From: Crocinitomix catalasitica ATCC 23190
Lineage (GTDB): Bacteria; Bacteroidota; Bacteroidia; Flavobacteriales_D; Crocinitomicaceae
Length of the DNA: 64,000 bases
Reading direction: 5' to 3'
NCBI RefSeq assembly: GCF_000621625.1
Contig: NZ_JHXV01000001.1
Span: 362,967-426,966, forward strand
Of the stretch, positions 26,249-36,265 are shown piece by piece. A model generated the notes under the pieces. The model worked only from the letters and a program-made list of their open reading frames with translations, was not told where the DNA came from and did not search any database. Made by a program: the position numbers and the translations under genes. Numbering within the stretch: the first letter of the stretch is position 1; the number at the start of each line of letters is the position of its first letter.

Positions 26249-26827
26249 TTAAAACGATTTTAAGGCCTTGTAAACCAAATGAAGAGGCAATCCCATTACA
26301 TTGTAGTACGAACCTTCTAATCGTTCTATACCAACGTAGCCAATCCATTCTTGAACGCCATAAGCGCCAGCTTTATCATAAGGTTCATACTTTTCAACGT
26401 AATAGCTTATTTCCTCTTCAGTAAGTGGCATAAATGTTACATGGGTGTTGTCGCTAAAAACCATTTCTTTTGTTGCTGATCGAATGCAAACACCGGTAAT
26501 CACCGTATGTGACGCTGCAGACAATTGACTAATCATGCGAATGGCATCTTCTTTTGATTTTGGTTTTTCTAAAATGTCATTTCCTCGAATAACGATGGTG
26601 TCAGATGTAATGAAAATTTCATCTTCCGCAATTTCTCCATCAAATGCTGACGCTTTTAACTTTGCTAAAAATTCTGGAACCTCTTCAGGCTTTAAAGTTG
26701 AAGGATAATTTTCATCAATTGGTTTAACACGAATTTCAAAATCAATATCAAGTCCTTTTAATAATTCTTGACGACGAGGTGATTGTGAAGCAAGGATTAT
26801 TTTTTTGTCCTTTAAATTTTCTAACAT
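26249..26827 (-). CDS. maf: Maf family nucleoside triphosphate pyrophosphatase
   Basis: 192 residues. The N-terminal signature ILASQSPRRQELLKGL is diagnostic for Maf proteins, as are SDTIVIRG and the KYEPYDKAGAYGVQEW region with conserved Asp, Lys and Gln. The enzyme hydrolyses modified or canonical dTTP/UTP-type nucleotides to monophosphates and pyrophosphate and has been linked to division control. It lies 30 bp after the UbiA-type prenyltransferase gene, a pairing common in Flavobacteriales. Confidence 0.93.
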   Translation of the reverse strand: MLENLKDKKIILASQSPRRQELLKGLDIDFEIRVKPIDENYPSTLKPEEVPEFLAKLKASAFDGEIAEDEIFITSDTIVIRGNDILEKPKSKEDAIRMISQLSAASHTVITGVCIRSATKEMVFSDNTHVTFMPLTEEEISYYVEKYEPYDKAGAYGVQEWIGYVGIERLEGSYYNVMGLPLHLVYKALKSF

Positions 26828-26857
26828 TTCAGGTAGTGTTTTGTTTCCGTTCAGGTA

Positions 26858-27865
26858 TTAAGAATAAAATAACGCTGAGATGACACCAAATAACATCGCG
26901 AATTTGATGAAATTAGATGCCATTAAATAATGTTTTGTGGTATTCTTTGAAAATAAAATAACGATCGAGATCATGAGCGTTATAATGACCAACCACAATA
27001 AATAAGTAAAGATTAAAGCATTGTTGCTCGTGTCAGGGTAAAGTGGAAGAGCAATAACATAATAGATAATTGGAATGACAACGAGGATATACAATACGCC
27101 CAACAATATTTTAGACTTCGCAAATCCTATTTTAATCGGCAGCGTTTTACTTCCCAATAATAAATCACCCTTAACATCTGCCATATCTTTAATGATCTCA
27201 CGAATGAGATTTACCATAAAGGCAAAGAAACAATAAAGCAGAACGACCCAAATATTATCTTGAATAAAATGATCGCCCGTATGAGCCAAAGGAGAACTGT
27301 CGCTAAAACTTGAGAATGCTCCGAAAATGAAAACATAAAAAGGAACAAGTGCAGTTAGAAAAGCCACGAGAATATTCCCCACAAAAAACTTGCGTTTAAA
27401 TACTGCAGAATAGAAGTAGAGTAAGTTTATTGTTGTAAATGAGATGAGAAAAATCCACCAATTATCAAATCGATAGGACAAGTAAGTAGCGATAAATAGC
27501 CCCAAAATATTCAAGGTCCAATTGAAGATAATCGCCCATCTCCTTTTAATATATTTATCGATAATTAATCTTTCTGGCTTATTTACACGATCGGCCTTTA
27601 CATCAAAATAATCATTGATAATATTGCCGGAAGCTCCAATACAAAGGACAGAGAAAATCAGCAATAAAAAGTTGAAATCCATTAACCCAATTTGATCAAT
27701 CAATAAACGCTCAGCCAATAAATTCTGATTACTTAGAATAAAAAATTCACTTTGTCTACTTGCTGAATAATTGAATAAAAGCGCATAAAATGCCAACATG
27801 GTTAGCACCATGACTAGAAGATTGCCAAACCGGATAAGTCTAAAGAATTGATATACGGTTTTCAT
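26858..27865 (-). CDS. UbiA family prenyltransferase (geranylgeranylglycerol-phosphate synthase-like)
   Basis: 335 residues with about nine membrane helices. Both Asp-rich motifs are visible: NDYFDVKADRVNKPE (first) and EIIKDMADVKGD (second, equivalent to DxxxD). These bind the prenyl diphosphate through Mg2+. Bacteroidota members beside maf are usually annotated as geranylgeranylglycerol-phosphate geranylgeranyltransferases, but the acceptor cannot be read from sequence. The gene follows the PorE-like gene closely on the minus strand. Confidence 0.85.
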   Translation of the reverse strand: MKTVYQFFRLIRFGNLLVMVLTMLAFYALLFNYSASRQSEFFILSNQNLLAERLLIDQIGLMDFNFLLLIFSVLCIGASGNIINDYFDVKADRVNKPERLIIDKYIKRRWAIIFNWTLNILGLFIATYLSYRFDNWWIFLISFTTINLLYFYSAVFKRKFFVGNILVAFLTALVPFYVFIFGAFSSFSDSSPLAHTGDHFIQDNIWVVLLYCFFAFMVNLIREIIKDMADVKGDLLLGSKTLPIKIGFAKSKILLGVLYILVVIPIIYYVIALPLYPDTSNNALIFTYLLWLVIITLMISIVILFSKNTTKHYLMASNFIKFAMLFGVISALFYS

Positions 27866-27872
27866 CTTTAGT

Positions 27873-29918
27873 TTATTGAGCCGTAATTAAATAAACTGTA
27901 CGACGATTTAATTGATGGGCTTTATTTTTCTCTTTTTCACTTGCCAAGCCATCAATATACGCTTCTGTTAATTCTATTGTTTGATCGCCTTCGTTATAAG
28001 TGTATGGTTTTGTTTCTCCAAATCCCTTTGATGTCAATCTAGATGCTTCAATTCCTTTTTCAATAAGATAAGTCATTACTGATTTTGCTCTATTTGTTGA
28101 TAGTTCTAAATTGTGCGCATCATCACCTCTAGCATCCGTATGTCCTTGTAATTCGATTTTAACCTTTGGATTTTCATTCAAAAATTGGGTAACTAAGTCT
28201 AATTCAACGAATGATTCTTTACGCAATACATAAGAATCTAAATCGAAGAAAACATTGTCTAAACGAATCGCAGATTTACTGTACATTGGTTCCATCGGAA
28301 CATCCATATGATAAGGTTCGTTTGAGTTTTCGGCTACATTCAAATTGAAATTGACAGAATAAGGATTGTATTTATCCTTTTGAACGCTCAACGCATAATT
28401 CTTGTTAATCGGTAAAGTCACTACAAAAGATCCATTTGCACGATCCGAAAATGAGCGTACAACTTCTTTTTTTGTTTCTAAATCAATCAAGGTAAACTCA
28501 GCTTCTAATTTATCCTTCGTTACATTGTCGAACACTGTTCCAGACATATATATTGTTCGAGTTGGTTTGATATCATCGGGCATTTTGAAAGTGTATAAAT
28601 CACTTGCTCCCAATCCACCTGGTTTATCACTTCCAATAATTGCTAATTCTCCATCAGGATAAACGATAATAGCATTTTCATTCTCATGTGTATTAATTGG
28701 ATAACCTAAGTTCTCAGGGTCCGACCATGAGCCGTCAGGTTGCATTTCTGTTTTGTATAAATCATATCCACCAAAACCTAAATGACCATTCGACGAGAAA
28801 TATAATGTTCTACCATCGGCATGAATAAAAACAGAAGATTCTGAATTCGGAGTGTTGACATTGTCTGGCAGTTTTACAGGTTCGCCCCAAGCACCGTTTG
28901 GTTCAATTTTAGACATGTAAATATCACCTCTTTTTTGATTCGTTCTTCCTGAGCCTGTTAATATTCCTCGAATGAAAAATAAGGTCGTTCCATCTGATGA
29001 CAAAGAAGGCTGCGTTTCCCAATTGGCTGTGTTTACTCGTCCTGGTAAGTTAATTGGATCAACCCATTTATTCCCGATTTTTTCGGTAATGAATAAATCA
29101 CAACTTCCATAACCTCTTCGTCCTTCGCCATAGCCATATCGTTCATCTTTACAGCCTACAAATATTAAAGTTCTGCCATCAGGCGCAAATGTTGGTCCAC
29201 CTTCATTAAATGGAGTATTGATATTTGGTGGCATCGGTGCTGCATTTCCCCAATAACCATTCATGTCAGTACTTGTAAAAAAATCTTCTTGAATATATCC
29301 GCTGCTATTAGAAACTAAACGCGTAAAGAGTAATTGCTTTTGATCAACAGTTAATGTTGGTAAATATTCAGGGTCTTCACTATTCACACCAACCCCAACA
29401 TTAATTGGCTTATATGGCTTGGGATGTTTTTTCGATTCTATTGCGAATTCACAATTCTTGATTAGCCATAGCACATCTTCTTTAAATTCAGGATTTGCAC
29501 CTGGAATAGAAGTGTATTTCTGCGCGTGAGCCAATCCTTCAACATACTCACCATTCGACCATTCTAATTGTGCCAATTCGAAATAAATATAACCAGTACT
29601 CGATAATTCAGGATTAACAGCGATGGCACTTCTATAGGCATCAATCGCTGTAGTTTTGTCACCTAAACGAATGGCAAAATCAGCTTTCATTCTATACGCA
29701 TCTGTGAAATTTGGATCTTTTTCTATCGCTTTTTCAATCAAAGGCATCGCTCCAGCATAGTTTGGAAGACCCGTTGATTGATCAAGCTCTCTTGTTTTTT
29801 CGATAGCGCTTTCTACATACTTAATTGCTTTTTTATTCTTTGTGTCCCATTGTGCAAATTGCGCAGTAGAGCAGGTACTGAATAATAAAAGGAAGAAAAT
29901 CAAAAATAAATTTCTCAT
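27873..29918 (-). CDS. porE: PorE-like T9SS component: TPR, PD40 propeller, CRD and OmpA domains
   Basis: 681 residues with signal peptide ending near STAQ. Order of domains: TPR-like helices (about 30-150), WD40/PD40 propeller with repeated SSDGTTLFFIRG, ADGRTLYFSSNG and PDGRTLIFVG blades (about 180-440), a carboxypeptidase-regulatory-like domain (about 455-545), then an OmpA C-terminal domain with GHTDARGDDAHNLELSTNRA that should bind peptidoglycan. This architecture is that of PorE, the anchor of the type IX secretion machinery to peptidoglycan. The gene precedes a prenyltransferase; QueE lies 9 bp upstream. Confidence 0.85.
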   Translation of the reverse strand: MRNLFLIFFLLLFSTCSTAQFAQWDTKNKKAIKYVESAIEKTRELDQSTGLPNYAGAMPLIEKAIEKDPNFTDAYRMKADFAIRLGDKTTAIDAYRSAIAVNPELSSTGYIYFELAQLEWSNGEYVEGLAHAQKYTSIPGANPEFKEDVLWLIKNCEFAIESKKHPKPYKPINVGVGVNSEDPEYLPTLTVDQKQLLFTRLVSNSSGYIQEDFFTSTDMNGYWGNAAPMPPNINTPFNEGGPTFAPDGRTLIFVGCKDERYGYGEGRRGYGSCDLFITEKIGNKWVDPINLPGRVNTANWETQPSLSSDGTTLFFIRGILTGSGRTNQKRGDIYMSKIEPNGAWGEPVKLPDNVNTPNSESSVFIHADGRTLYFSSNGHLGFGGYDLYKTEMQPDGSWSDPENLGYPINTHENENAIIVYPDGELAIIGSDKPGGLGASDLYTFKMPDDIKPTRTIYMSGTVFDNVTKDKLEAEFTLIDLETKKEVVRSFSDRANGSFVVTLPINKNYALSVQKDKYNPYSVNFNLNVAENSNEPYHMDVPMEPMYSKSAIRLDNVFFDLDSYVLRKESFVELDLVTQFLNENPKVKIELQGHTDARGDDAHNLELSTNRAKSVMTYLIEKGIEASRLTSKGFGETKPYTYNEGDQTIELTEAYIDGLASEKEKNKAHQLNRRTVYLITAQ

Positions 29919-29927
29919 GCAGTTAAT

Positions 29928-30536
29928 TTATGGGATGTTTAAATATTTATGTGTTTGTAATGAAATATTCCATTCGCTATTATCTTTAACGTAGTCAATG
30001 ATTAAAGGTAACATCTTTTCACTTTGATCCCATTCTGTTTGCAAGAATAACTTACAATCATCACTCACTTTGTCTTTTAACTCTTCTGACCATTTAAAAT
30101 CATGTCGATTGAAGATGATCATTTTTAATTCGTGTGCCTTTTGATAATTCTCTGCTAAAGGCATTTTGAATTTTTTAGGCGATAAGCAAATCCAGTCAAT
30201 TTGTCCAGTGATAGGATAAGCACCTGATGTTTCTATCGCAATTTCCATACCAGCATCTTTTAATGCCTTGGTCAATGCTGTTAGGTCGTACATTGTCGGT
30301 TCGCCTCCAGTTATCACAACAAAGTCCGTTTTAGAAGCTTTAACTTGCTCTACAATCGTTTGAATTTCAACTTCTGGATGTGCATCCTTGTCCCAACTAT
30401 CTTTTACATCACACCATACACAGCCAACGTCGCAACCAGCTGTTCGAATGAAGTATGCGGCACGTCCAGAATGAAATCCCTCACCTTGAATGGTGTAAAA
30501 GGCTTCCATTAGTGGAATTGATTTTGTGTTCTCCAT
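29928..30536 (-). CDS. queE: 7-carboxy-7-deazaguanine synthase
   Basis: 202 residues. The radical-SAM cluster motif is C35-x3-C39-x2-C42 within AGCDVGCVWC, and FYTIQGEGFHSGRAAYF before it is typical for QueE. It converts 6-carboxytetrahydropterin to 7-carboxy-7-deazaguanine on the way to queuosine. VITGGEP is also present (SAM binding). The QueD partner gene is at 48434-48883, 18 kb away on the same strand. Shares a short spacer with chaN upstream (3 bp) and porE downstream. Confidence 0.95.
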   Translation of the reverse strand: MENTKSIPLMEAFYTIQGEGFHSGRAAYFIRTAGCDVGCVWCDVKDSWDKDAHPEVEIQTIVEQVKASKTDFVVITGGEPTMYDLTALTKALKDAGMEIAIETSGAYPITGQIDWICLSPKKFKMPLAENYQKAHELKMIIFNRHDFKWSEELKDKVSDDCKLFLQTEWDQSEKMLPLIIDYVKDNSEWNISLQTHKYLNIP

Positions 30537-30539
30537 GGT

Positions 30540-31409
30540 TTAATGCGTTTTGGTCATATTTGAAGGAACGCAAATTATAAAATCAGCTAGATTTTTATTT
30601 TCCTCGTCCAATTCATCAATTGATTCTTGTTCGACTGTTGTAATGGTCAATATCTTTTCAATGTCAACATGTGGTTTTAAATAATGAATTATTCCTTCAT
30701 TATTATTGCTGTGAAAAGCACCGTTAAAATGCAACATTATTTGATCTGATCGAGTAACACTTTGTCGAATGAAATGCGCCATTGTTGCATCTTTTAATGC
30801 TTGAGCAGTTGCCAAACTAACACCTCCGTGATCTCCCATTTCAGTAATCATCTTGCGATAGCAAGCTACAGTCGAGTCAAATTCAAATTTGTCTAATGGT
30901 GCGATGAACGTTTTTGCCAATTCGGACAATTCATTCAATGAAGAGATTCCTTTTTTATATGCCATGCTCGCATAACGACGAGGGACGTTAGAAGCAATGA
31001 ATTTTAGTTGGTTCTGTTTAGCAAACTCTACCAAAGGTTTATAGTCCGTATTATAATTAGGCCATAACCTTATTTCGTCGTGGAAGTTTTTTGAAGATAT
31101 TTGCTCAGCAAGATATTCATCCAAAATGAATTGATTATCTGCCTCAAACATTTCAGCACCTAAAATAAGTTTCTTTTTATGTTTAGCAAAAAGTGATTTT
31201 GTTAATTCCAATTGCAACCAATGTGCAATGGTATTGTTATGTAATTCTCCAAAGAATACATATTTTTTTTCTTCACAGGCCTTTAACAACTTGTCATAAT
31301 CAACTTTTTTACCCTTATTATTATAGATCTGATAAGCAGGGAGTTCTTTCGCTATTGAAGCTGAAGTGAAAATTATAAATGTAAAGAGGAGTGCTAATGT
31401 TTTAAACAT
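30540..31409 (-). CDS. ChaN family protein (Tiki/haem-binding superfamily)
   Basis: 289 residues with a signal peptide (cleavage after SIAK). FFGELHNNTIAHWLQLEL carries the GExH motif and following His of the ChaN family; MFEADNQ and FNGAFHS are further conserved places. ChaN proteins bind haem or act as metalloprotease-like folds at the envelope. The gene begins the run chaN-queE-porE-ubiA-maf on the minus strand. Haem binding is an inference from the family. Confidence 0.85.
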   Translation of the reverse strand: MFKTLALLFTFIIFTSASIAKELPAYQIYNNKGKKVDYDKLLKACEEKKYVFFGELHNNTIAHWLQLELTKSLFAKHKKKLILGAEMFEADNQFILDEYLAEQISSKNFHDEIRLWPNYNTDYKPLVEFAKQNQLKFIASNVPRRYASMAYKKGISSLNELSELAKTFIAPLDKFEFDSTVACYRKMITEMGDHGGVSLATAQALKDATMAHFIRQSVTRSDQIMLHFNGAFHSNNNEGIIHYLKPHVDIEKILTITTVEQESIDELDEENKNLADFIICVPSNMTKTH

Positions 31410-31482
31410 AATTCAAAATTAGGATTTTTATCTATAATAAGTTCTAGAGTTCTGATTTATCTAGCGATTGTTATCAACGAAT

Positions 31483-32355
31483 TTAATAAAGGTAAAAAAG
31501 TTTAAATATTCTCAGATCCATTAATGAGACGATTAAAGCAAAAGGAAAGATAATACCAATGCATACCAAACGCATAATAGCAAAATTAAAATTCGGTCGT
31601 TTATAGTAGAATATGATAATTGGAATGAATAGTATGATGGGAGCTAAGGGAAAAGTTCCGTATATCGTAAGATTCCCATATATCTTTTTTAAGGGAAATT
31701 CATTGTAAAGTTTGAGGTCGTAAAACTTTGGGTTTTTCGGATTTTTTAGCTCTTCATATGAGGGTAAATCAATTATACTTATCGATTTAAGGTCTTTGAA
31801 AAATGGAGAATATTCTAAACGAATAGGAGGGGTGTATGCATAATATAGGTAAGAATCTAAATCGAATGTAACATTTTCTTGAGAAATACTGGGTCCGTTA
31901 CTGCCGTAGTTATAGGTAAAAAAAGGTTCGTCCAACGTTACGGTTTTTCCGGGTAAGGACATATCTAACCAAAGGATAAGTGACAAAACACAACAGTAAA
32001 TTGCTCCAATTTTGAATCCTTTCCATTGCCAGCCGGAGGTTATTTTTTTATAGTACTGGGCATCCTTTCTTTTTTCTTTTTCTTTGATGCTTTCATATCT
32101 TCTTTTTGCCTTTCGGATGTGTTCCTTTTTAATGTCTTCAGGTTTTTTGACAAAGGTTTCGGAAGGTTGTTTTATTTGGCCAGTTAGAATTTCGTAGGCA
32201 TTTGTAATCGCAATGAATTTTTCCTCTGCATTTTTAGAAGGATTCATATCGGGATGATATTTCATCGCTTTTTTTCGATATGCTTTTTTTATGACATTCC
32301 TATCCTTGGTGGGTTCAATTCCCAATAGCGTATAATATTTTTTAGCGTGATACAT
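31483..32355 (-). CDS. Membrane-bound J-domain protein
   Basis: 290 residues. An N-terminal J domain (about 5-60) has the HPD motif at 34-36 and helices YYTLLGIEP...AYRKKAMKY. A charged linker (KKEHIRKAKRRYESIKEKEKR) follows, then a membrane helix at about 112-132, an exported region and two further helices near the C-terminus. It should stimulate Hsp70 ATPase at the membrane face. The part after the J domain is related to the neighbour at 32370-32972, which lacks a J domain. Confidence 0.85.
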   Translation of the reverse strand: MYHAKKYYTLLGIEPTKDRNVIKKAYRKKAMKYHPDMNPSKNAEEKFIAITNAYEILTGQIKQPSETFVKKPEDIKKEHIRKAKRRYESIKEKEKRKDAQYYKKITSGWQWKGFKIGAIYCCVLSLILWLDMSLPGKTVTLDEPFFTYNYGSNGPSISQENVTFDLDSYLYYAYTPPIRLEYSPFFKDLKSISIIDLPSYEELKNPKNPKFYDLKLYNEFPLKKIYGNLTIYGTFPLAPIILFIPIIIFYYKRPNFNFAIMRLVCIGIIFPFALIVSLMDLRIFKLFYLY

Positions 32356-32369
32356 CCTTGTCGGTCAGC

Positions 32370-32972
32370 CTAAAAATAGATATTAAAAAGAATGAGTAAA
32401 CTACCTGGAAAAATCAACAACAAACATGCCAGTCTAGAGAATTTGAACCATGGCTCTTGTTCTTTAAATAGGAATACGAGTAATGGTAGAATCAATGCAA
32501 TTTGTAAATATGGAAAGTAATTGTAGATAGATTGTTCTTGTAAAACGCGGTGATGAACTTTAAAAGGTTCTGCAGCGCTATAAGTATCAATTTTGTCGAA
32601 GTGAAAGTACTTAGGAATTCTGAAAATAGGTGAGATTTCTACTTTGAAACTTGAAGCTTCAAATCCTGCTAGGTCTTGAATGGCCGGCATAAATAAATTA
32701 CCGTCTATAACAACCGATTGGTAACCGATGGCATAAATTGAACGATCAAATGAATAAGATTCGACAGGTTCGAGTTTATTTGTATCGACGAAAGTATCAA
32801 TTGTAATTAAGATATTTAAAATGAGGCAAAAGAAAGTTAGAATGGTAAATATCGTCCAGTTCAAACCTGTAGTCATCTTTTTATAATAAGCGTCTTCTTG
32901 CGCTTGTGCTTCTAATTTTTCAAGTCTTAATTTTTGAGCCTTAATCTTTAATCTTTCATGGGTACTTGTCAT
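32370..32972 (-). CDS. Membrane protein paralogous to the J-domain protein, without J domain
   Basis: 200 residues. QEDAYYKKMTTGLNW before the first membrane helix mirrors KDAQYYKKITSGWQW in the neighbouring J-domain protein, and the same layout follows: one helix, an exported region, and paired helices near the C-terminus. The two genes lie 14 bp apart on the minus strand. It has no known family and no catalytic motif. Probably the product of a duplication in which one copy gained or lost the J domain. Confidence 0.75.
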   Translation of the reverse strand: MTSTHERLKIKAQKLRLEKLEAQAQEDAYYKKMTTGLNWTIFTILTFFCLILNILITIDTFVDTNKLEPVESYSFDRSIYAIGYQSVVIDGNLFMPAIQDLAGFEASSFKVEISPIFRIPKYFHFDKIDTYSAAEPFKVHHRVLQEQSIYNYFPYLQIALILPLLVFLFKEQEPWFKFSRLACLLLIFPGSLLILFNIYF

Positions 32973-32988
32973 GGTCTAAATATAATAC

Positions 32989-33020
32989 AAAAAAAACCGT
33001 CCCCAAATAAATGGAGACGG
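32989..33020 (-). terminator. Rho-independent terminator of the thrS-infC-rpmI-rplT operon
   Basis: On the minus strand CCGTCTCC, an 8-nt loop and GGGGACGG form a stable stem followed by eight U residues. It lies 31 bp after the rplT stop and in front of the next minus-strand gene. Confidence 0.85.
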
Positions 33021-33050
33021 CTAATAGTATAGTAGGGGAGGATTAAAAAA

Positions 33051-33398
33051 TTATTTTTTTACTTGCTCAACAACAGCTTTAAAAGCTTCAGGATGATTCA
33101 TTGCTAAATCAGCTAATACTTTTCTGTTTAATTGAAGACCTTTTGCATTTACTTTCCCCATAAATTGAGAGTAACTCATTCCATGTTGACGTGCTCCTGC
33201 ATTAATTCTTTGAATCCAAAGTGCTCTGAATGTTCTTTTCTTTTGCTTACGTCCAATGTAAGCGTATAATAAACCTTTTTCAACTGCGTTCTTTGCAACT
33301 GTCCAAACGTTTTTTCTTCTACCAAAGTAACCTTTGGCAAGTTTCATTGTTTTTTTTCTTCTGGCTCTTGCAGCCACTGCGTTTACCGATCTAGGCAT
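33051..33398 (-). CDS. rplT: 50S ribosomal protein L20
   Basis: 115 residues, very basic, with the typical N-terminus [16 protein letters not shown] and the [13 protein letters not shown] segment of L20. It binds 23S rRNA early in large-subunit assembly. Last gene of the thrS-infC-rpmI-rplT operon, 100 bp after rpmI and followed by a strong terminator. Confidence 0.98.
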   Translation of the reverse strand: MPRSVNAVAARARRKKTMKLAKGYFGRRKNVWTVAKNAVEKGLLYAYIGRKQKKRTFRALWIQRINAGARQHGMSYSQFMGKVNAKGLQLNRKVLADLAMNHPEAFKAVVEQVKK

Positions 33399-33498
33399 AA
33401 TTTAAATTTTTTTGGTGATTAGTGACAATACTTAAATTGCTCTTTTTTATACTAGGCACCCGGTTGATTAATTTAACCAATAATTCGTCCGAAACGAA

Positions 33499-33693
33499 TT
33501 AGATACACAATTGTGTTTTGATATTTGACTTGTCAGATTTGTGAACCAAACCAGCTTTCGTCAATTTTGCTTTTCTTTTCTTCGACTTCTTAGTCAAGAT
33601 GTGACTTTTGAAGGCGTGTTTTCTTTTGATTTTACCAGTGCCGGTTACCTTGAACCTTTTCTTTGCACTAGCTTTCGTTTTCATTTTTGGCAT
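33499..33693 (-). CDS. rpmI: 50S ribosomal protein L35
   Basis: 64 residues, strongly basic, beginning [20 protein letters not shown], the standard L35 pattern. It lies 28 bp after infC and before rplT, the usual order. Confidence 0.97.
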   Translation of the reverse strand: MPKMKTKASAKKRFKVTGTGKIKRKHAFKSHILTKKSKKRKAKLTKAGLVHKSDKSNIKTQLCI

Positions 33694-33721
33694 CTTCGTA
33701 CTTTTTATCCTCTACTTACTA

Positions 33722-34273
33722 TTATTTTTTCTTAGGATTGATCATCATGATCATCTTCTTACCTTCTAATTTCGGCATTTGCTCTAAAGAACCAAATTCT
33801 TCAAGCTCCTGTGCGAATTTCAAAAGTAAAATTTCACCTCTGTCTTTAAAGACAATCGAACGACCTTTAAAGAATACATAAGCTTTCACTTTTGCGCCTT
33901 CTTGTAAAAACGTTTTCGCATGATTTAATTTAAAATTAAAATCATGTTCCTCCGTATTAGGACCCATTCGGATTTCTTTTACAACTACTTTCGTCTGCTT
34001 AGACTTTAATTCTTTTTGTCGCTTTTTCTGCTCAAAAAGGAATTTTTTGTAGTCAATTATTTTACACACAGGGGGATTAGCGTTAGGCGAAATTTCAACT
34101 AAATCTAATTCCGCTTCAAGAGCTTTGCTTAAAGCTTCACGAATTGGTAACAATTCTGCACCAGTATCGCTTACCAACCTTACTTCCCGCGCGGTAATCT
34201 TTTCATTAACTTTGTGAAGATCTTCCCTCTTCTTTAAGTTATTTCGGTTGTTATTTCTACGTTTTATTGCTAT
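33722..34273 (-). CDS. infC: Translation initiation factor IF-3, starting at AUA
   Basis: A methionine-initiated reading gives only 151 residues from 34177 and cuts away the family-conserved stretch [11 protein letters not shown]. In frame upstream lies a run that would begin with ATA at 34273: (M)[17 protein letters not shown], followed by a normal IF-3 of 183 residues. A strong Shine-Dalgarno sequence AGGAGGA stands 7 nt before the ATA. IF-3 genes of other bacteria use AUU or similar rare starts for autoregulation, so this start is credible. IF-3 binds the 30S subunit and checks start-codon pairing. Operon neighbours are thrS, rpmI and rplT. Confidence 0.92.
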   Translation of the reverse strand: MAIKRRNNNRNNLKKREDLHKVNEKITAREVRLVSDTGAELLPIREALSKALEAELDLVEISPNANPPVCKIIDYKKFLFEQKKRQKELKSKQTKVVVKEIRMGPNTEEHDFNFKLNHAKTFLQEGAKVKAYVFFKGRSIVFKDRGEILLLKFAQELEEFGSLEQMPKLEGKKMIMMINPKKK

Positions 34274-34280
34274 AGCTTTG

Positions 34281-34287
34281 TCCTCCT
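34281..34287 (-). promoter_or_regulatory. Strong ribosome binding site that decides the infC start
   Basis: AGGAGGA on the minus strand, 7 nt before ATA 34273. Clear AGGAGG-type sites are rare in Bacteroidota, so its strength supports initiation at a non-canonical codon. Confidence 0.8.
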
Positions 34288-34302
34288 GATTAATTTCTAT
34301 TT

Positions 34303-36240
34303 CTACTTAACTAATTCTTTTTCAATTTCGGTGTTAATGAAGTTTGTAAACTCCTCTATTGTCATTTTACCAATATCACCTTCACCTTGTTTTCGTATTG
34401 CGACTTGTCCGTTTTCCTCTTCTTCTTGTCCTACAATCAGCATGAATGGGACTTTTTTAAGTTCATTATCCCTAATTTTCTTGCCAATCTTCTCGTTTCT
34501 GTCGTCAACGAATCCGCGAATATCGGAATAATTTAACAAATTCAAAACTTTTTTCGCGTAATCATTATGTTTTTCGCTTATTGGTAATATTGCAAATTGC
34601 TCGGTTGTGAGCCACAATGGAAATTTACCCGCACAATGTTCGATTAATACCGCAACGAATCTCTCCATCGAACCAAACGGTGCACGGTGAATCATTACTG
34701 GTCTATGTTTTTCATTATCCGATCCTGTATATTCTAATTCGAAACGCTCAGGTAAATTATAATCTACTTGAATTGTTCCTAATTGCCATTCTCTATTCAG
34801 TGCATCACGAACCATAAAATCTAATTTTGGTCCGTAAAATGCTGCTTCGCCATATTCAATTACAGTATCTAATCCTTTTTCTTGTGTCGCTTCTATAATT
34901 GCAGTCTCAGCTCTGTCCCAATTTTCATCTGATCCAATATATTTCTCAGGTTTATTTGGATCACGTAGAGATATCTGTGCTCTGAAGTTCTCAAACTTTA
35001 GTGTCTTGAAAATATAAAGAACAAGATCAATAACATTTTTAAATTCTTCTTTTACTTGCTCTGGCATACAAAATAAGTGCGCATCATCTTGTGTAAAACC
35101 TCTTACTCTTGTTAAACCATGTAATTCACCACTTTGTTCGTATCGATACACCGTTCCAAATTCTGAATAACGAACGGGTAGATCCTTATAAGATTTAGGT
35201 GAAGTTTTATAAATTTCACAGTGATGAGGACAGTTCATTGGTTTTAACAAGAATTCCTCATTTTCATGCGGTGTTGTAATTGGTCGGAACGAATCTCCAC
35301 CATATTTTTCATAGTGACCAGAAGTAACGTAAAGTTCTTTGTGTCCAATATGTGGTGTGATTACAGGTTGATACCCTGAGTTTCTTTGTGCCTTACGTAA
35401 AAAATTTTCTAATCGCTCTCTTAGTTCAGCACCTTTAGGTAACCATAATGGTAGACCCATACCTACTTTTTGAGAAAAAGCAAACAATTCTAACTCTTTA
35501 CCTAATTTACGGTGATCACGTTTTTTCGCTTCTTCAAGCATTTCGAGATATTCTGTTAACTCTTTTGCTTTAGGGAAAGTAATTCCATAAATACGTGTTA
35601 ACTGTTCTCTATTTTCGTCACCTCGCCAATATGCTCCAGCAATTGACATCAGTTTTGTTGCTTTAATAAATCCAGTATTCGGTATATGTGGTCCACGACA
35701 TAAATCAGTGAATCCTCCTTGCGTATAAAAAGTAATTGTACCGTCCTCTAAATCTTCTAGTAATTCTAATTTATAAGGGTCAGCCTTATCTTTAAAGTAT
35801 GCAATGGCATCCGCTTTTGAAATATCCTTTCGAATGAATTCGTTTTTTTGACGAGCCAGTTCAAGCATCTTCTTCTCAATTGTAGGAAGATCTGCATCTG
35901 TTATATGATGTTCGCCAAGATCTATGTCATAATAAAACCCATTCTCAATCGGCGGTCCTATTGCCAATTTAACACCTGGATACAAACTTTCAATAGCTTC
36001 AGCCATTAAATGCGCTGATGAATGCCACATCGTACTTTTACCGCCTTCGTCATTCCAGGTCAATAATTTTATCGTTGCATCTTCATTAATTGAACGGGTT
36101 GCATCAATTATTTCTCCGTTCACTTCCGCAGCAAGTACATTTCTTGCTAAACCTTCACTAATACTTAAAGCAACGTCTAAGGCTGTTGAACCTTTATCAT
36201 AAGACCGTTGAGTACCATCTGGCAATGTTATTTGTATCAT
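34303..36240 (-). CDS. thrS: Threonyl-tRNA synthetase
   Basis: 645 residues: N-terminal TGS domain ([18 protein letters not shown], about 1-60), second additional domain with HxxxH (about 75-80) for editing, class II core with [10 protein letters not shown] (zinc-binding Cys and His) and [11 protein letters not shown] (motif 3), and an anticodon-binding domain at the C-terminus. It charges tRNA-Thr. First gene of the thrS-infC-rpmI-rplT operon. A -7 promoter box lies 26-33 bp upstream. Confidence 0.97.
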   Translation of the reverse strand: MIQITLPDGTQRSYDKGSTALDVALSISEGLARNVLAAEVNGEIIDATRSINEDATIKLLTWNDEGGKSTMWHSSAHLMAEAIESLYPGVKLAIGPPIENGFYYDIDLGEHHITDADLPTIEKKMLELARQKNEFIRKDISKADAIAYFKDKADPYKLELLEDLEDGTITFYTQGGFTDLCRGPHIPNTGFIKATKLMSIAGAYWRGDENREQLTRIYGITFPKAKELTEYLEMLEEAKKRDHRKLGKELELFAFSQKVGMGLPLWLPKGAELRERLENFLRKAQRNSGYQPVITPHIGHKELYVTSGHYEKYGGDSFRPITTPHENEEFLLKPMNCPHHCEIYKTSPKSYKDLPVRYSEFGTVYRYEQSGELHGLTRVRGFTQDDAHLFCMPEQVKEEFKNVIDLVLYIFKTLKFENFRAQISLRDPNKPEKYIGSDENWDRAETAIIEATQEKGLDTVIEYGEAAFYGPKLDFMVRDALNREWQLGTIQVDYNLPERFELEYTGSDNEKHRPVMIHRAPFGSMERFVAVLIEHCAGKFPLWLTTEQFAILPISEKHNDYAKKVLNLLNYSDIRGFVDDRNEKIGKKIRDNELKKVPFMLIVGQEEEENGQVAIRKQGEGDIGKMTIEEFTNFINTEIEKELVK

Positions 36241-36265
36241 TTTATTTACTGACTTTTAAAAGCAT

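Noticed and set aside
33694-33721. L20-binding leader or riboswitch in the rpmI-rplT region
   Set aside because: The spacers are too short or show no convincing conserved pseudoknot; no structural calculation could be made.
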